A stretch of DNA of 64,000 nucleotides, from assembly GCA_965153455.1 (NCBI GenBank), contig OZ234501.1:8556001-8620000 (forward strand), written 5' to 3'. Source of the stretch: Sphagnum compactum (taxonomy: Eukaryota > Bryophyta > Sphagnopsida > Sphagnales). The translations under genes were made by a program, and so were the position numbers. Below are positions 46,396 to 57,964 of the stretch, one piece after another; the first letter of the stretch is position 1; each line of letters opens with the position of its first letter. The notes under the pieces are model-generated. The model saw only the letters and a program-made list of their open reading frames with translations. It did no database searches and was not told where the DNA came from.

Positions 46396-47043
46396 AACTA
46401 CTCACATTTGAAAAAGCAAATTGAAAGGCTGAAATGAATGAGAATCTACATTTAACACACTTTTTTCATTCAACATTCCAACATCTTCCATATCCTAAAT
46501 AGAAAAATTAAAAACTCTTTCCATCAATAGCTAACAAGTACAAAAACTCAACAAGAAGAAAAAAGAAAAATGAAGAGATGAAATGAAGAGGAAAAAAACA
46601 ATAGGGTTTGATTTTGGGTTTATTTTGATCCTATGGTGTGTGTGGATTTGATCAAAACCACAATATTTTATTGCAGCAACATTGGCCCCAAGGATTGCAA
46701 ATTGGCCTCCCAAGTTTATATGTATCCTCTTTTTGCCTTGAGGCCAAGTCAAGGTTGTAAACTGGTAGAGTAAAAAAAATGTTTTCTTTTTCAGCCTTGA
46801 CTCCTAGTGTAAAGCCCTTGGGCCTGGTTTCAGTGATTTCACCAATATAAATGCTAGATTTGAGTTCAACCTTGGCCTTGACTCCTAGTGTAAAGTGGGC
46901 CTAATTAGCAAGTAATAATCATGTTCCACTTAAACTTTTGATTAATTTCGTTTGTATTTGAGGTTGGAATATATTTGTGAACACCCCATTAGCCAAATTT
47001 TATTTGTTCTGGCATAACTTTATGAGAATTATTTTACACCAAA

Positions 47044-47075
47044 CAGGGTTTAGGGTTTAGGGTTTAGGGTCTAGG
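47044..47075 (+). repeat. Interstitial plant telomere repeat
   Basis: GGGTTTAGGGTTTAGGGTTT followed by AGGGTCTAGG, about four TTTAGGG units (the last imperfect). It abuts the MITE remnant that follows. Confidence 0.9.
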
Positions 47076-47242
47076 TGGCATCCTAGGTGGCACCCAGTGT
47101 TAAAATGGGTGATAGCTTAATGTTAAGTGAATGTTAGCTTAACATAAAAATTCCATAATAACTAGGTTTAAGTCCTAAATGGTTAGCATGGTGTTAAAGG
47201 ACTCAACACTAGAGTCCCTAACACCAAGTGTGAACACACCTT
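47075..47242. mobile_element. MITE family H1, 5'-truncated copy
   Basis: Matches 24613-24813 from GGGTGATAGCTTAATGT to the right terminal repeat CTAACACCAAGTGTGAAC. The left terminal repeat is missing and replaced by the telomere-like repeat and a GGTGGCA duplication. Confidence 0.8.
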
Positions 47243-47990
47243 AAAATGCCTACTTGTTAAGAGTGAGAACAATCTTATACATGTAAGTAGGCAAAGTTTC
47301 CGTCCCACTCTTAAGGACTAGGGATAAGATCCTAATACAATTTTAGTGTTGTATCTAACCTCTTTGTGCAATGACTTTGTGTTTTACTTGTGTGCATAGA
47401 AAGAGTTTAGGACCCATGATACTAATTCCTATTAGGAAATTTAGAACCTCGTGTACTTTGTCAAGTATTTATTGCAAGTTATTAGTTTTTTTTCCTGAAG
47501 GAGTTCATTTGTTGTTAAAACTTGAAACCTTGTTCACATGGAATTGGGTTTATGAAAACAAATTGGAACCTTGTTCACATTGAATTAATTGAGTTTCACT
47601 AACAAATAAAACCTCTATAAAAAACTAATGTTAGTTTCCATTGAATTAGGCATCGATGAAGTAATGCACGACAAGTTCAACATAGTTGAAACACTTTGCC
47701 TAATCTACAAAGTGCATGTTGAGTGCTTGTATGTGGGTTCTTCAATGAGGCTTGGCACAATCTATAAAGTTTATGTTGAGTTCTTGCATGTCAAACTTTC
47801 AATAAATTCTACGAATGGGTTGCCATCTTTGGGTCATCATTTTCTCCTGTTGCAGACTAAACACATAAGAAAGTGTTGTCTTGCCATTGTGCCCTGTGAA
47901 ATGTGAGACACAGGGATGTGAGATCAAAGACCTGCTTGCAGATGCAATTCCATGGCCCTGTTACAAAAAAATTGCAACCAAGCCACATAT

Positions 47991-48336
47991 TAGAGTTATC
48001 CATAAAGTTAGGCAATTAGGGGGAAAGAATGGCCAGTTTCGTCATAATAGGACATCAAATGTGTAACTGGGAATGAAAATTTTACAAAAGAAAATAACTG
48101 GAACCCAAACTAGTTTTTCCACCAATTTTGGTGGCAAATTTAGTTTCATCCTATGTTTCCTTTTTCTTGAACACCTGAGCTGCTACTACATATGTTTTCA
48201 CTGCTCCTACCTGTACAACTACTATAAGTACTCTTGAACCTTGTGCATTCAATGTTGAGTTTCAACATTTCATACCCAAATTTTATAAAATTTCCTAACT
48301 TAGTAGATACCACTGAAAGAGGGGATAGGGGGTGAA
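47991..48336 (-). mobile_element. MITE family M, form B, copy 3
   Basis: Left end TAGAGTTATCCATAAAGTTA, then the form-B half and core. The sequence breaks off at GGGGGTGAAGCATGG, so the other terminal repeat is lost. Confidence 0.85.
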
Positions 48337-48636
48337 GCATGGTTTTTTTTTTCAGTCTTTTGATGCTGGTTTTTTTTTTCTTGTTTGCTTTATGTTGTAT
48401 TTCATCTCCTCAATACCTTGCTACGCACCTTCCTGTACAAATCTTAGTTTTAAAGAGAGAAGATGATGGCCTGCCTAGCTATTATTTAAATATGTACAAA
48501 TAATGTTCATGTTAATCATAAAATAAAATTCATGTGAAATTTTGTATGAATTTATAAAAATTATATTTCGTACGAAATTTGTATGAACCTATAAAGTTTG
48601 GTAAGTTTGTGATGTTGGAAATTATTTTCATCATCT

Positions 48637-49052
48637 GAAATTAGGGTTTGAGATTTTAAATAAAAAATCAATTACCAAAGCCCAAATGGCCCAAACAATG
48701 GAAAATGTTTTACATAAGGTGAAATTGGGGTTTGAGGAAGATGACCAAAAAGTTTCATTACCAATGCTTAGATGGTCCAAGTTTTTTGGGAATATTTTTC
48801 ATAACCTGAAATTAGGGTTTGAGGAAGATGATGAGAATATTCCGTCGCAAAGGCCTTTTTGGAAGAAGAAGACGAGAATAATCCATTCCCGAAGGTCAGA
48901 TGCTCCGGGCTTTTGGGAAGATTCTTCATGACGTGAAATTAGGGTTTGAGGAAGAAGAGGAGAAACAAGAAGGAACGCGACACTGAGCTTCGTGCACTGG
49001 CGCCATTGCAGAGCGGAAGGGATTTGGGAGCGGGGAAACCGGACGCTGCGGC
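48637..49052 (+). promoter_or_regulatory. QCR7 upstream region: telo-box repeats and site II motifs
   Basis: GAAATT(A/G)GGGTTTGAG occurs at 48637, 48721, 48808 and 48935, within degenerate direct repeats of about 84-127 bp. Three of the four contain TTAGGGTTT, the complement of the telo-box AAACCCTAA. Two site II elements (complements of TGGGCT and TGGGCC) lie at 48679-48684 and 48688-48693. In angiosperms this pair of motifs is common in promoters of ribosomal and mitochondrial respiratory genes. The motifs are seen; their function here is inference. Confidence 0.65.
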
Positions 49053-50486
49053 ATGGCAAAGGCGCTAGAGAAGGCATTCGAGCCTGTGTGGAACTGGGCG
49101 TCTCGCCGTTACCAAGCGGCGGTTGCCAAGGAACTCAAGAAGTATGGTGAGTCCTATTCGAAACCCTGTTTTTTACACTGATTTTGTGAGTTCGACTTAT
49201 GTTTTCCTGGTAAAACGAAGGAGCTCCTATGTGTGGAATTGATAATTGATATGTTTTTGAAGTTTTAGGTTTTAAGTCTGTGTTGAAATTTCTGATGGAA
49301 TAAACCTAGTTTGATGTCTAGGGCACACAGGTAAGTATTTGCCCCCCTAACATTTGTGATACGTACTTTGATGCTCATTATGGTTTCAGACCCTGGCAAA
49401 CCGAATATATTTGCTTGTGGATTGTTCTGAGGATGGATTTTGGATTGGTTGGGAGGGCCTGCGATACGATGACCTCCTTGATGACATGTATGATTTGGAC
49501 ATCAAAGAGGCTTTGTCACAGTTACCGCAGCAAGAGGTGGATCTCCACAATCAACGGCTGAAGCGAGCCATGGATTATTCTTGTAAACATATATATTTGC
49601 CAAAAGCATTGCAGGTGTGGTCTCTTTGTCTTTCAACAACAATTATGTGTATTGTAAAGCAATGTAGTGTTGGAGGAAGTAGGGTTTTTGATGAATGGAT
49701 AGTTTCCCCTTCTCTTGGAACTGGGTGTGAAGTTTTTCTGTTGAAGTGGTACAAGGATAGTAGAGTGGAAACATAAGGATTTTGGTTCTTTATGTTTAGC
49801 CATAATTTCAGGTCAATGTGTAGGTTCTTCCCTGTTTTGGTATTGACTGAAAGGTGGCCTTGTCTGTGAGCATCAGAAACTTTCAATTTGGTTTTGTCGG
49901 AACTGACAGAATTTTCACCTGCAAAGTGTTGTGGAGTTTTCTCTGTAACCACATATAAGTATAGTAGATATGCAACTAAAGCCAATTGTTGCCCATTTTT
50001 CCTTGTTCTTTTCTAATTCTGCTGAAAGGCATTTTCTGGGGTTGTATGCAGGCAAAGCAAACTCCTTTTTTACCTTACCTGCAGGATACCTTGCAGCTGG
50101 TGAGTCCATTGTTGCCACACGTGTTACAAAATCAGATATGTAAATGGGAAGATGTGAAGTTTTACCGGATCTGCCCTTCTTTGCACTGTTGCACAAATGT
50201 GTGTACGTAGAGAGTAGGCTACCTGTTCAATAGGCAGATCTGAGGATTAGATACTCAACACTATGGGAATAATTCTGAGTTTGATCGTCTGTAGCTTCCA
50301 GGGTGAAACTACTGGATCCTGAGGAAAGATGTTAACACTGAAAACTTCTCTTGTGATTGTGTTGTCTACTTATTTGCTTTATTTGTGCCTAACTTCTTTT
50401 GTCTGTTTTGGACACAGGTTAAACAAGAAAGGAAGGAACATGTTGAGTTGGGATCTGACATGCCTTATACCCGCCCCGTACCTTGA
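49053..50486 (+). CDS. QCR7: Cytochrome b-c1 complex subunit 7 (UQCRB family), four exons
   Basis: Encodes the small matrix-side subunit of respiratory complex III (ubiquinol-cytochrome c reductase) in the inner mitochondrial membrane. Proposed exons: 49053-49146 (MAKALEKAFEPVWNWASRRY onward), 49456-49614 (GLRYDDLLDDMYDLDIKEAL, then KHIYLPKALQ), 50052-50099 (AKQTPFLPYLQDTLQL) and 50418-50486 (VKQERKEHVELGSDMPYTRP, then VP and stop). The protein is about 122 residues, the usual plant length, and the GLRYDDL, YDLDIKEAL, NQRLKRAMD and YLPKxLQ blocks are family hallmarks. Introns 2 and 3 are clean GT-AG in phase 0. Intron 1 is odd: the good donor G|GTGAGT leaves phase 1, but every AG before GLRYDDL gives phase 0. 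A one-base error, a non-standard acceptor or a missed microexon is needed. No presequence is seen, as is normal for this subunit. Confidence 0.92.
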
Positions 50487-51874
50487 TATACTATGATCTG
50501 GGTTTATGTAGTGGCATTATTTGTTGCATTAGCCCTAGTGTCAGGAGCTTTGTGAAACTTGTTCACTCAAAGGTTGGCATTTCTCTGGTGGTGGCCCTTG
50601 GACATGGAGTACTATAATTCTGGTATACAGTTTACCTACATAGCTCTTTTCTCTTGAAGTTGGGTAAACTGCCAACTGTTTCTTCAACAAGCCTCTTAGT
50701 CCCTCTTTAAAATCAGGAAAAAAGTGATGTTTATTTCTCATAGAATAATTACCCATTTAGTTGGTCAACACATATTATGAACATAGTGATTGATGCACAA
50801 CAAATTGTTGTGAACAAAAATAACATGAACCTTACGACAGTTGTCAAACAAAAGTCAAGAAAAGCAAACGAGTTCCATTTTTTTCATTCAAGCAGGTTGT
50901 GTTCCATAGAAGCACTTGCAGAAATTTCCTACTGTATTTGGAGGCCATCTTATATCCTGGAATATCCCTTTCTAGAAACTTACACTCACTAGTTAGGAGC
51001 TGGAGGGACCATACTCTTACTTATAGGTGTAAGGTTCCTCCCTCTCCTAAATAGTAGGCAGAATATTCCTCCTATCCTACCATCTCATGATTTAATGTAT
51101 CTTAGGCTTATGATAAGGTTTGCCTTCTGCTTCACCTTGATTAGGGCCCATGGGTGGGGTTCTTCCCATAATGTGGGGCTGGACTTGGCTATTGCTTTGT
51201 CCCACACCCCTTATTTTGGGAATCCCCCCACCCCGGGGCTTTACTCTACACAGAATATCTTGAGCAGATTTCTCTAATTTAGCTATATTGTTTTGTGGCA
51301 TATGTTTCAAAGATGTCAGAACTTTCAACTGTGTGGTATGGGATGATATATTCAAGTTAGTAAAGACATGGGTGTGTGCGCTTGGATTCATGAGTCATTC
51401 ATCTGAACCTTTGCTTCAATCAATATGATCTGAACTGAAATTGAAGTGTACGGAGAGAAAGTGTGATATTGAATGTAGTTTTTCAGAGATGGAACTGGTT
51501 TTGGGTTCTTATTCTGGTACTTCTGCAGGTTCTTTCCTAGGTGGGATTGGCAGCATTCTGTTCATTCCAGTACTCACATATGCCATGCATGCTGAAGCTA
51601 AAAAGTAGTAAAAGTTGGAGAGAACATCATATATGTAGCCATATGTAGTATATGTCCTTTGAGTTGTAACATGGTTTTGAGCTGAGAAGAAGTTCAGATT
51701 GCATATGGTTTTAGTCAAGAATCATTGTAGGAGCTGGATAGTGAAATAAATTAGAGTTGATCTCTGATGCAAATGGCAAAAGAATTCAGTTCAATGATTG
51801 ACTTAATCTCTGTGTTTTGCTGGTCCTGGGAGCTGTGTCAATGTGCTAGTGTTTGGAGCTGATGAAGAGCGTGC
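50487..51874. other. Intergenic region between QCR7 and the UDG-like gene
   Basis: The 3' ends of the two genes face each other across about 1.4 kb. A GC-richer patch at 51140-51245 (GGGTGGGG and CCCCACCCC words) could be a MITE remnant. No third gene is supported. Confidence 0.5.
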
Positions 51875-53246
51875 TCAAACTGATTGATCATGATTCTGTG
51901 AGGATTTCTTGTTCTTGTTCTTGTTGTTGATACTGCCAACTCTCAAGCCATGGAGGGCATCTGGGGTCGATGAAGGAAGTGCTTGAACTGATTGATTATA
52001 ACTCTGTGAGGATTTGTTGTTGTTCTTGTTGATACTGTTGACTCTCATGCCATGGAGAGCAGAGCAAATCTTGTAAGTATCAATACTGGACTGCAAGCTG
52101 TTACTTGTGCCGACACCACCTGTGAGTTGGCTCTCGTCAATTTCATTGTCAGATTCATCAACCAATTCCTCTTGAATGTTAGGAGTTGGGCGAAACTGAG
52201 AACCTCTTGCAAGAAGGGTACATAGAGCCTTGAATTCCACCTTGCCTGTCATGCTCGTCTTTACCATGGTCAGGAAGGGAAGCTTCCTTTTCTTGAATAC
52301 CCACATAGTCCGAGCAGGATGATATAGTTCATGTACTTTCAGCTTCCATGAGTTGTATCTGTCCAAATGATCAGTCTTGGACTTCCAGAAAGACTTCTCA
52401 AGCATTCGAGCACAGGTCTGTGCCTCGGAGCCAAGAGCGATCACAGTGGTTAATCCTGCTCCTGCAGAGTCTGCACTCAGACAAACAAGCTTGGACAACG
52501 ATTGTGCAAGAGTTTCCATCTGCTGTAAGTCTCTTGTTGTGAGCTCTTGATTCCTCTGTTGTTTCTCTGATCTGTCTTCTTCCCTCCCCAATGGAACTGC
52601 ATTAACACAGATGACTCCAAACTTTATCAGCTTCCAGCAATCTCGAATAGCGATGAGAACATCCTGTTCGTCTACATGGCAGCTCAAGCTGATTTCATGA
52701 GCCATGGTGTCTGCTGAGGCAGGTGGTCTTTCCCCACAGAGGGTATGCCACAAGTTCTTGTCGTAAGAAAACCCTGCAGCATACTTTGGGGCAACATCGG
52801 CATTCCCAATATAATGACTTGGTGACTTTCCTATGATGATGCCATGGATGGGTACAGCTTGGTACCACTGGAGTGCATAATCGGCAGTCTTCTTCCTCAC
52901 ACTTTGAGGAACCCAAGATTTGTATTCTGGGTCATCAAGTCCAGCTTCCACCACATACTCAACACATATCTTCTTAGCAAAGGCTTTCATGCTCCCAGTC
53001 ATTTCAAACTGTGATCCTTCACAGAGCTCTCCAACTGCACATAACTGCAGAAATTTGAAAATCCAGTTTGAGCAGATTAAACATAGGAGTGCAACAAACA
53101 ATGCTCGGAACTCTAAAAGATAATTGCAATGTATGCAGCTTGCTGGATACTGTACATACATTTAAGTGCATGCAGAGAAAGAGATAAGAAGAGATCCTTG
53201 CAGAGAAAGAGCCTGATAAAGAGATCCAGGGATCATCATCAGACAT
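51875..53246 (-). CDS. Divergent uracil-DNA-glycosylase-fold protein, probably non-catalytic
   Basis: Model on the minus strand: exon 1 53246-53160 (from ATG, SDDDPWISLSGSF), a 115-base intron with donor GTATGT and acceptor TTTCTGCAG, then exon 2 53044-51875; both junctions are phase 0, giving 418 residues. Numbering from exon 2, four blocks appear in the order and spacing of family-1 UDG: IIIGKSPSH (70-77; compare GQDPYH), GFSYD (91-95), FGVICVNAV (142-150; compare GVLLLNxVL, with the uracil-contacting Asn148 kept) and VIALGSEAQ (201-209; compare the WGxxAQ strand), then YHPAR (241-245; compare HPSP). The catalytic Asp of motif A is Ser, and the Tyr that guards the pocket is Ser. The last 75 residues are an Asn/Ser/Lys-rich duplication. 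Homology is my inference from motif order; an unrelated fold is possible. Upstream exons cannot be excluded. Confidence 0.6.
51880..52080 (-). repeat. Intragenic tandem duplication in the UDG-like gene tail
   Basis: Two units of about 100 bp encode ALHG(M/L)RV(N/G)SIN plus an Asn/Lys run and SSQ..(N/D)QSV. Past the stop a third, degraded partner follows. At the position of a Gln codon (CAA) in the first unit, the second unit has TGA, which is the gene's stop. Confidence 0.85.
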
Positions 53247-53249
53247 ATT

Positions 53250-54088
53250 GATTCCGAGAACAAATTCCTTTTCTTTCTTCAAGCTAAAAGATCAGAGGTA
53301 GACTAGCTGCAAATCCTAACAAGAGAATTCCATGAAAAATGCACTGGATTAGTGATTCATGAGCATCAAATTTGCAACTGAAATATTCTTACAAATTCTG
53401 CACCTGGAACACCCCAGCAGCAGACAGATAGAAAATTAGCTCGAACACTTTGATTATCTCTGCAGGCTTGCTCCTTGGTTCTGATCCCAAGTCCAAAATC
53501 TTCACTACTTCTTCACATACTAGATGTTCTTGTTCAGCTCTGGGTTACTTAGATGTTCTTGAGTAGCTGGGTAGAAGCTGTATTGTTGTTTCCAGAATAG
53601 TTTTGTTCTTGAGTGAAGATGAAGAGAGACTGGGAAGCTGATGCACCCCCACAGTTCTCTTCAGATTCATGGAAGGTGGGGAATTTTCCCTGTGATGAAG
53701 AATTCCAAAGGGTTTGCAACTTCGTGAGAATGCAGACAATCACTTGGAAACTGGTTTTGTTTTTGTGGGAAGAATCAAATCCCTGGTTTTTTTTTCATAC
53801 CCTTTTTGGTTCATACCTGTCAGTGAGAACCGTCAATCAGGTTTTCATAACGAGTATCACTATTGGTGATGTTTGTAGGTTTTCATTTTGAGAACCGATT
53901 TGAAACTCGTTAAGGTTCTCACAAACAAGTGAGAACCGCTCAACACTGGTACATACATGGTATTGAGACTGGAATAAATTTGAAGTGAGGCTCATTTTAG
54001 TAACTCAGGTAGTAGTTACCAATGTTGGGCGATTCTTCACTTTTATGAAGAAGCTCCAGTTCCAGTTCTGAAAATGAATTGAAAAATC
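53250..54088. other. Upstream of the UDG-like gene; no further exon proven
   Basis: A possible acceptor (TCTTTTAG) precedes an in-frame extension of exon 1 at 53284, so a short upstream exon may exist. At 53815-53950 several GTGAGAACCG and GAGAACCG words occur in both orientations. Confidence 0.35.
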
Positions 54089-54246
54089 AGAGTTATCCGC
54101 AAAGTCACCCTGTTTTCACCCTGTCTTTGGGCCTCCTTTCACCCCCTAACCCCTCTTTTAGTGGTATCCGTAAAGTAAGGAAATTTTATTTAAATCTCAG
54201 TACGAAATGCTGAATCTCAGCATTTAATGCACAAGGTTCGAGAGGA
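54089..54246 (+). mobile_element. MITE family M, core fragment, copy 3
   Basis: Starts AGAGTTATCCGCAAAGTCA and follows the family core to AAGGTTCGAGAGG, where it stops. The right half is absent. Confidence 0.85.
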
Positions 54247-54639
54247 ATGGAAATTTGCATTATACTATTGGAGTTTTCTTTAAAAATGGACTACAATTTG
54301 TTAAATGCTAAAGCATATGGAGGATAAATATTAGAGAGTGAAATGTTGAACCTGGCTAAGAGAATATGGGATATAGTAGTATAATAACTGAGCTTCAACC
54401 CTGGTAGGAAGAGCTCAAAGTGTGCATGTAGCATTGCCAGCTTAGGTGTCCTGGGTATGTGCCATGGATCTCTAGGATGCCTTGATTTTCAACTTATGGG
54501 TAAAAATGAAGGCTTCAAACAGTAAGTTTTGGTTCAGGGATGTCTTGGTTCGTGTTAGCAATACATTTTTTTAGTTGTTTGCTAATTATTCATTTGTTTA
54601 TGTAATGTTCTTGGGTTCTTCTTTCTCAAGCACCCTAGC

Positions 54640-55730
54640 CCTTTGACCTCTTGTCATTACACACACATCGATTGTTAGTTGATCCCAATCAACCATGGCA
54701 AAATTCAACCCAACTTTGGGTTTATAAGAATTATTGGTCTCTTCTAAAATCTCTAGTAGAATATAGTTTTGTTACTTATTTTCTTGAGGTAGTGGTGTTT
54801 TTGCTTGCACGACATGAACTTGTAAACCTTTTGGTGGACATCTTTCATTGTTTTACTCACTTGCACATTGATCAATATTATGATTGTTGCTTTTATAAAT
54901 TTGCACAAAAGAAATTAAAAGTTTGCAATCTTTGGTAAAGTGACCATTGTAACAATTGTGGCAAAACACTCCTTTCTTATATGTATCAAAAATGCATTTT
55001 ATTCTCAATTTTTTTTTGCTTTTCTATAACTTCATTTGAATCCTTTTCATATTGATCAATGTTTGAATCTTGTCAATGTTTAACCATATTTTTATCTTCA
55101 CCAACAATTCGTCTTCAAATACTATTGTCAAATTCGCCATTTGAACCAAAGTTATTCTTGGCATACCAATAATTGTTTTCTTCAACTTGGCATGTAAACC
55201 TTGGCTAAATGTTTTTCTCCAATAAACTTCATTTGGGCATTGTGGTATGATTGCACAAAATCAAAGAAACCTATCATACTAATTTTCCACTGATTCATAC
55301 TTCTTTTGTTTTACATAACATAATGCTCCCATTGTTTGATCTTCACTTTGAACTTCACTAAATTTCACAATGAAAGCTTGTTGTATTTCATTCCAAGTTG
55401 ATGTCAAGTTTGTTATTTCATATTGAGCAAACCAATTTGTTGTTCTTCCTTCTAAAGAGTTTGGAAAATATTGTAATTTATGTGCATTAATATTTTTTCC
55501 ATTTGTTGCACAAACTTTGGTCAATTTTCAAAGATGAGACATTGGGTCATCATTATCATGATACTTTGGTAATTGTATGCATAATACATTTCCCATTGTT
55601 GCTACCATTGTTACTTGTGGAACTAATGGATGTGCTTGTTGCAATATTATAATGGGTCGTCTTGTAATAATAATAGGAGTTTGTTGTGCGACAGAAGTTA
55701 TAAATTCAACAAAACTTTGAATCAACTTGT
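54640..55730 (-). pseudogene. Ty3/gypsy-type gag remnant
   Basis: The minus strand reads IQLPKYHDNDDPMSHL (about 55575-55528), then in another frame KLQYFPNSLEGRTTNWFAQY, TSTWNEIQQAFIVKFSEV and VKQKKYESVEN (55524-55279). This is the retrotransposon gag domain (PxF.G..DP..HL; FP.SL.G.A..WF; W......F...F). Further on, 54925-54963 encodes a zinc knuckle C-X2-C-X3-H-X4-C, one residue short of the canonical spacing, and a second partial knuckle (NNHNIDQC) lies near 54880. Stops and frameshifts make it inactive. Confidence 0.85.
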
Positions 55731-55799
55731 ATTGAATAATTCTAGGACCATTAACACCATCAAAGTTAAGAACTTCTCTTCATTCAACATTAAAAAATT

Positions 55800-57960
55800 C
55801 ACTTTGTGATGGATTGTTTGGAGTAATTTCTTTTTATTTTTCAAAATTTGCTAACCATGAATATTTCCATTGAAAATTGATTCTTGGGGGGGATATCACT
55901 ATTTATTGGTTTCCAATGGATGTTTCTATTTCATCTATTACCTTTGATGTGATTGAAATTGATGATTATCCTTCATCTTCACCAAGGGAACAAATAGGTT
56001 GTTTTGTGTTTTCTACAATTGCTTGTGCTACCAATATTAATGTTTTTTTCTAATAAAGGTTCAAGTTGGTTATTTTATACAAATTTCAAATTTGAAACTT
56101 ATTTTTTTAAACCTGAAAAGGATATATGGCTATTGATAAAGCAAATGGATGTTGATGAATTTAATATGCCCTACCCCCAACATTTAAAAAAAATTATTGT
56201 GAGATGTTTGTTTATAGTTTCCAATAATTCATCAAACCTTACATTAACTTGAGGTTTGATTTTATTTTGTCATGCAATTTGTGTCAAAGTAACAGTGGTT
56301 AAAATGGTGACAAAAATCTTTGGATATATTGTTTTATGCACCCAATGAACAGATTCAATACATTCATGAAGGGTTCATTCTATTTTTTTGGGCAAAGGTT
56401 TTTGTTCCAATTTTGTGCCCATGGGAACCAATTTAGCTCCCAAAGGGTTTGCCATTATGTTCCCATTAGCTATTCCTTATGGTTTGGCCAAAATTCAATT
56501 TTTGTAAATATATTGAAAGGGTGGGACAAAGGGTAGCACATGTATTCTTGATGATGCAAATGTAAGAAGAATAGTTGCTTATAATGGAAGTTCTTATGTT
56601 TCCAAAATTTTGGCAACGGGGCCAATCATTATGACTTTTTGAAACAAAAAACAAAATAATGTGAACACACTTGTGGTCTAATGGTTTTTAGCCACATTAT
56701 ACAACTAACATCATGGATAAGAAAAGACACATTTACAAGGAAATGTTCTTTGTCATGCTTTAGTGCAAAAATTGTTCTCAAATGTTAAAAGTTGTGCAAA
56801 TGATTGTTAATAATATTAATGAATGGTACTACAATATGGGCTTCATGTTGAGCTTTTGTCCACATATGTTTCATGCACCTGAACACAACCCTTGAATATT
56901 TAATGAATAATGTTGCTTCCAAACGTTGTTTTTTCCTTGATTCAAAATGGCAGGTTTTTGAATCTCTGAACTTCATTATTGAACAACATTAACCTTCTAT
57001 AATGCCTCATCCATGTGTTTTGCAACCTTTGCCAAAATTTGAAACTTTAAAACATATTATTTTCAATGTCCTTTGTTAGATAAACAAAACACAATGATAC
57101 GAGGTCTTCTGGTCAAGGACATGTGTTATATAAAAGGCCAAGAATGATGAATCCATCAATAAAATGGTACCACTCCAAGCTTGGAAAAATAAGTCATAGC
57201 CTGAAAAAACAAAATGACCTCCACCACCCTATCCTTGTTCATTTCTTATTCAAAGTAAAACAATGCATTTTAATGTTATTTAATATATGGTTAGAAAAAA
57301 TTGTCTATAAATTTGAAACATCAATAAATAAAATATGGATTAAATTTCACCTTCAACAAACCATGCCACCACAGAAAAATTCATGTTGTTTTTGTGAACA
57401 ATGGATTGATAATATTTTGTCAAGTTCATTGCACAAAAATAGCTCCCACCGATTTGAACTACATCTAGGTTAGTAATTCTAATAGGAAAAGATCATCCAA
57501 CTTGTCCATGAATGAAGTCAATGTTGGACGAAGGGACTTCTCCATAAAGAACTTGACCCACCCATCAGTTAAGGCTTTGAAAGCATTCGAATTGTATTTT
57601 TCCATGGAGTTTTTCCCTTTTAACTTATGCAAATACCTGGAAAAAAAATGTTTGTAAGAAACAAAAAATATGCTTTTGTATATTTTTCACAAACTGGATG
57701 ACGTCAAAACAACTTACCTATCCATTAAGACTAACGAGACCAAATTTCTAGCTATAGGTAAATAAGGTTCGAACATCAACCCTACAATGTGACATTCTAT
57801 GACAGACTAAAAGAAAGGATTTGACTTATAAACCTCAACAATACACAACATAACAACCTCAAACAACAAGATTTTGTTTCCCATTTCTATTCACTGAAAA
57901 AGAAAAGGTTAGTAATTTAACTTCTAAAAACAACCACACAAAAGAAAACAAAAGGGGAAG
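55800..57960. other. No gene seen
   Basis: AT-rich DNA between the gypsy gag remnant and the tandem array. It may hold decayed parts of the same retroelement, but no LTR or pol motif was found. Confidence 0.45.
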
Positions 57961-57964
57961 TTTG

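Noticed and set aside
49390-49455. 22-codon extension before GLRYDDL in QCR7 (TLANRIYLLVDC...)
   Set aside because: Absent from the family and would add residues between two conserved blocks; it also does not repair the phase conflict with exon 1.
53045-53161. Hydrophobic N-terminal segment in frame with the UDG-like exon 2
   Set aside because: It is the read-through of a 115-base intron with GTATGT donor and TTTCTGCAG acceptor; removing it joins two exons in phase, so it is not a signal peptide.
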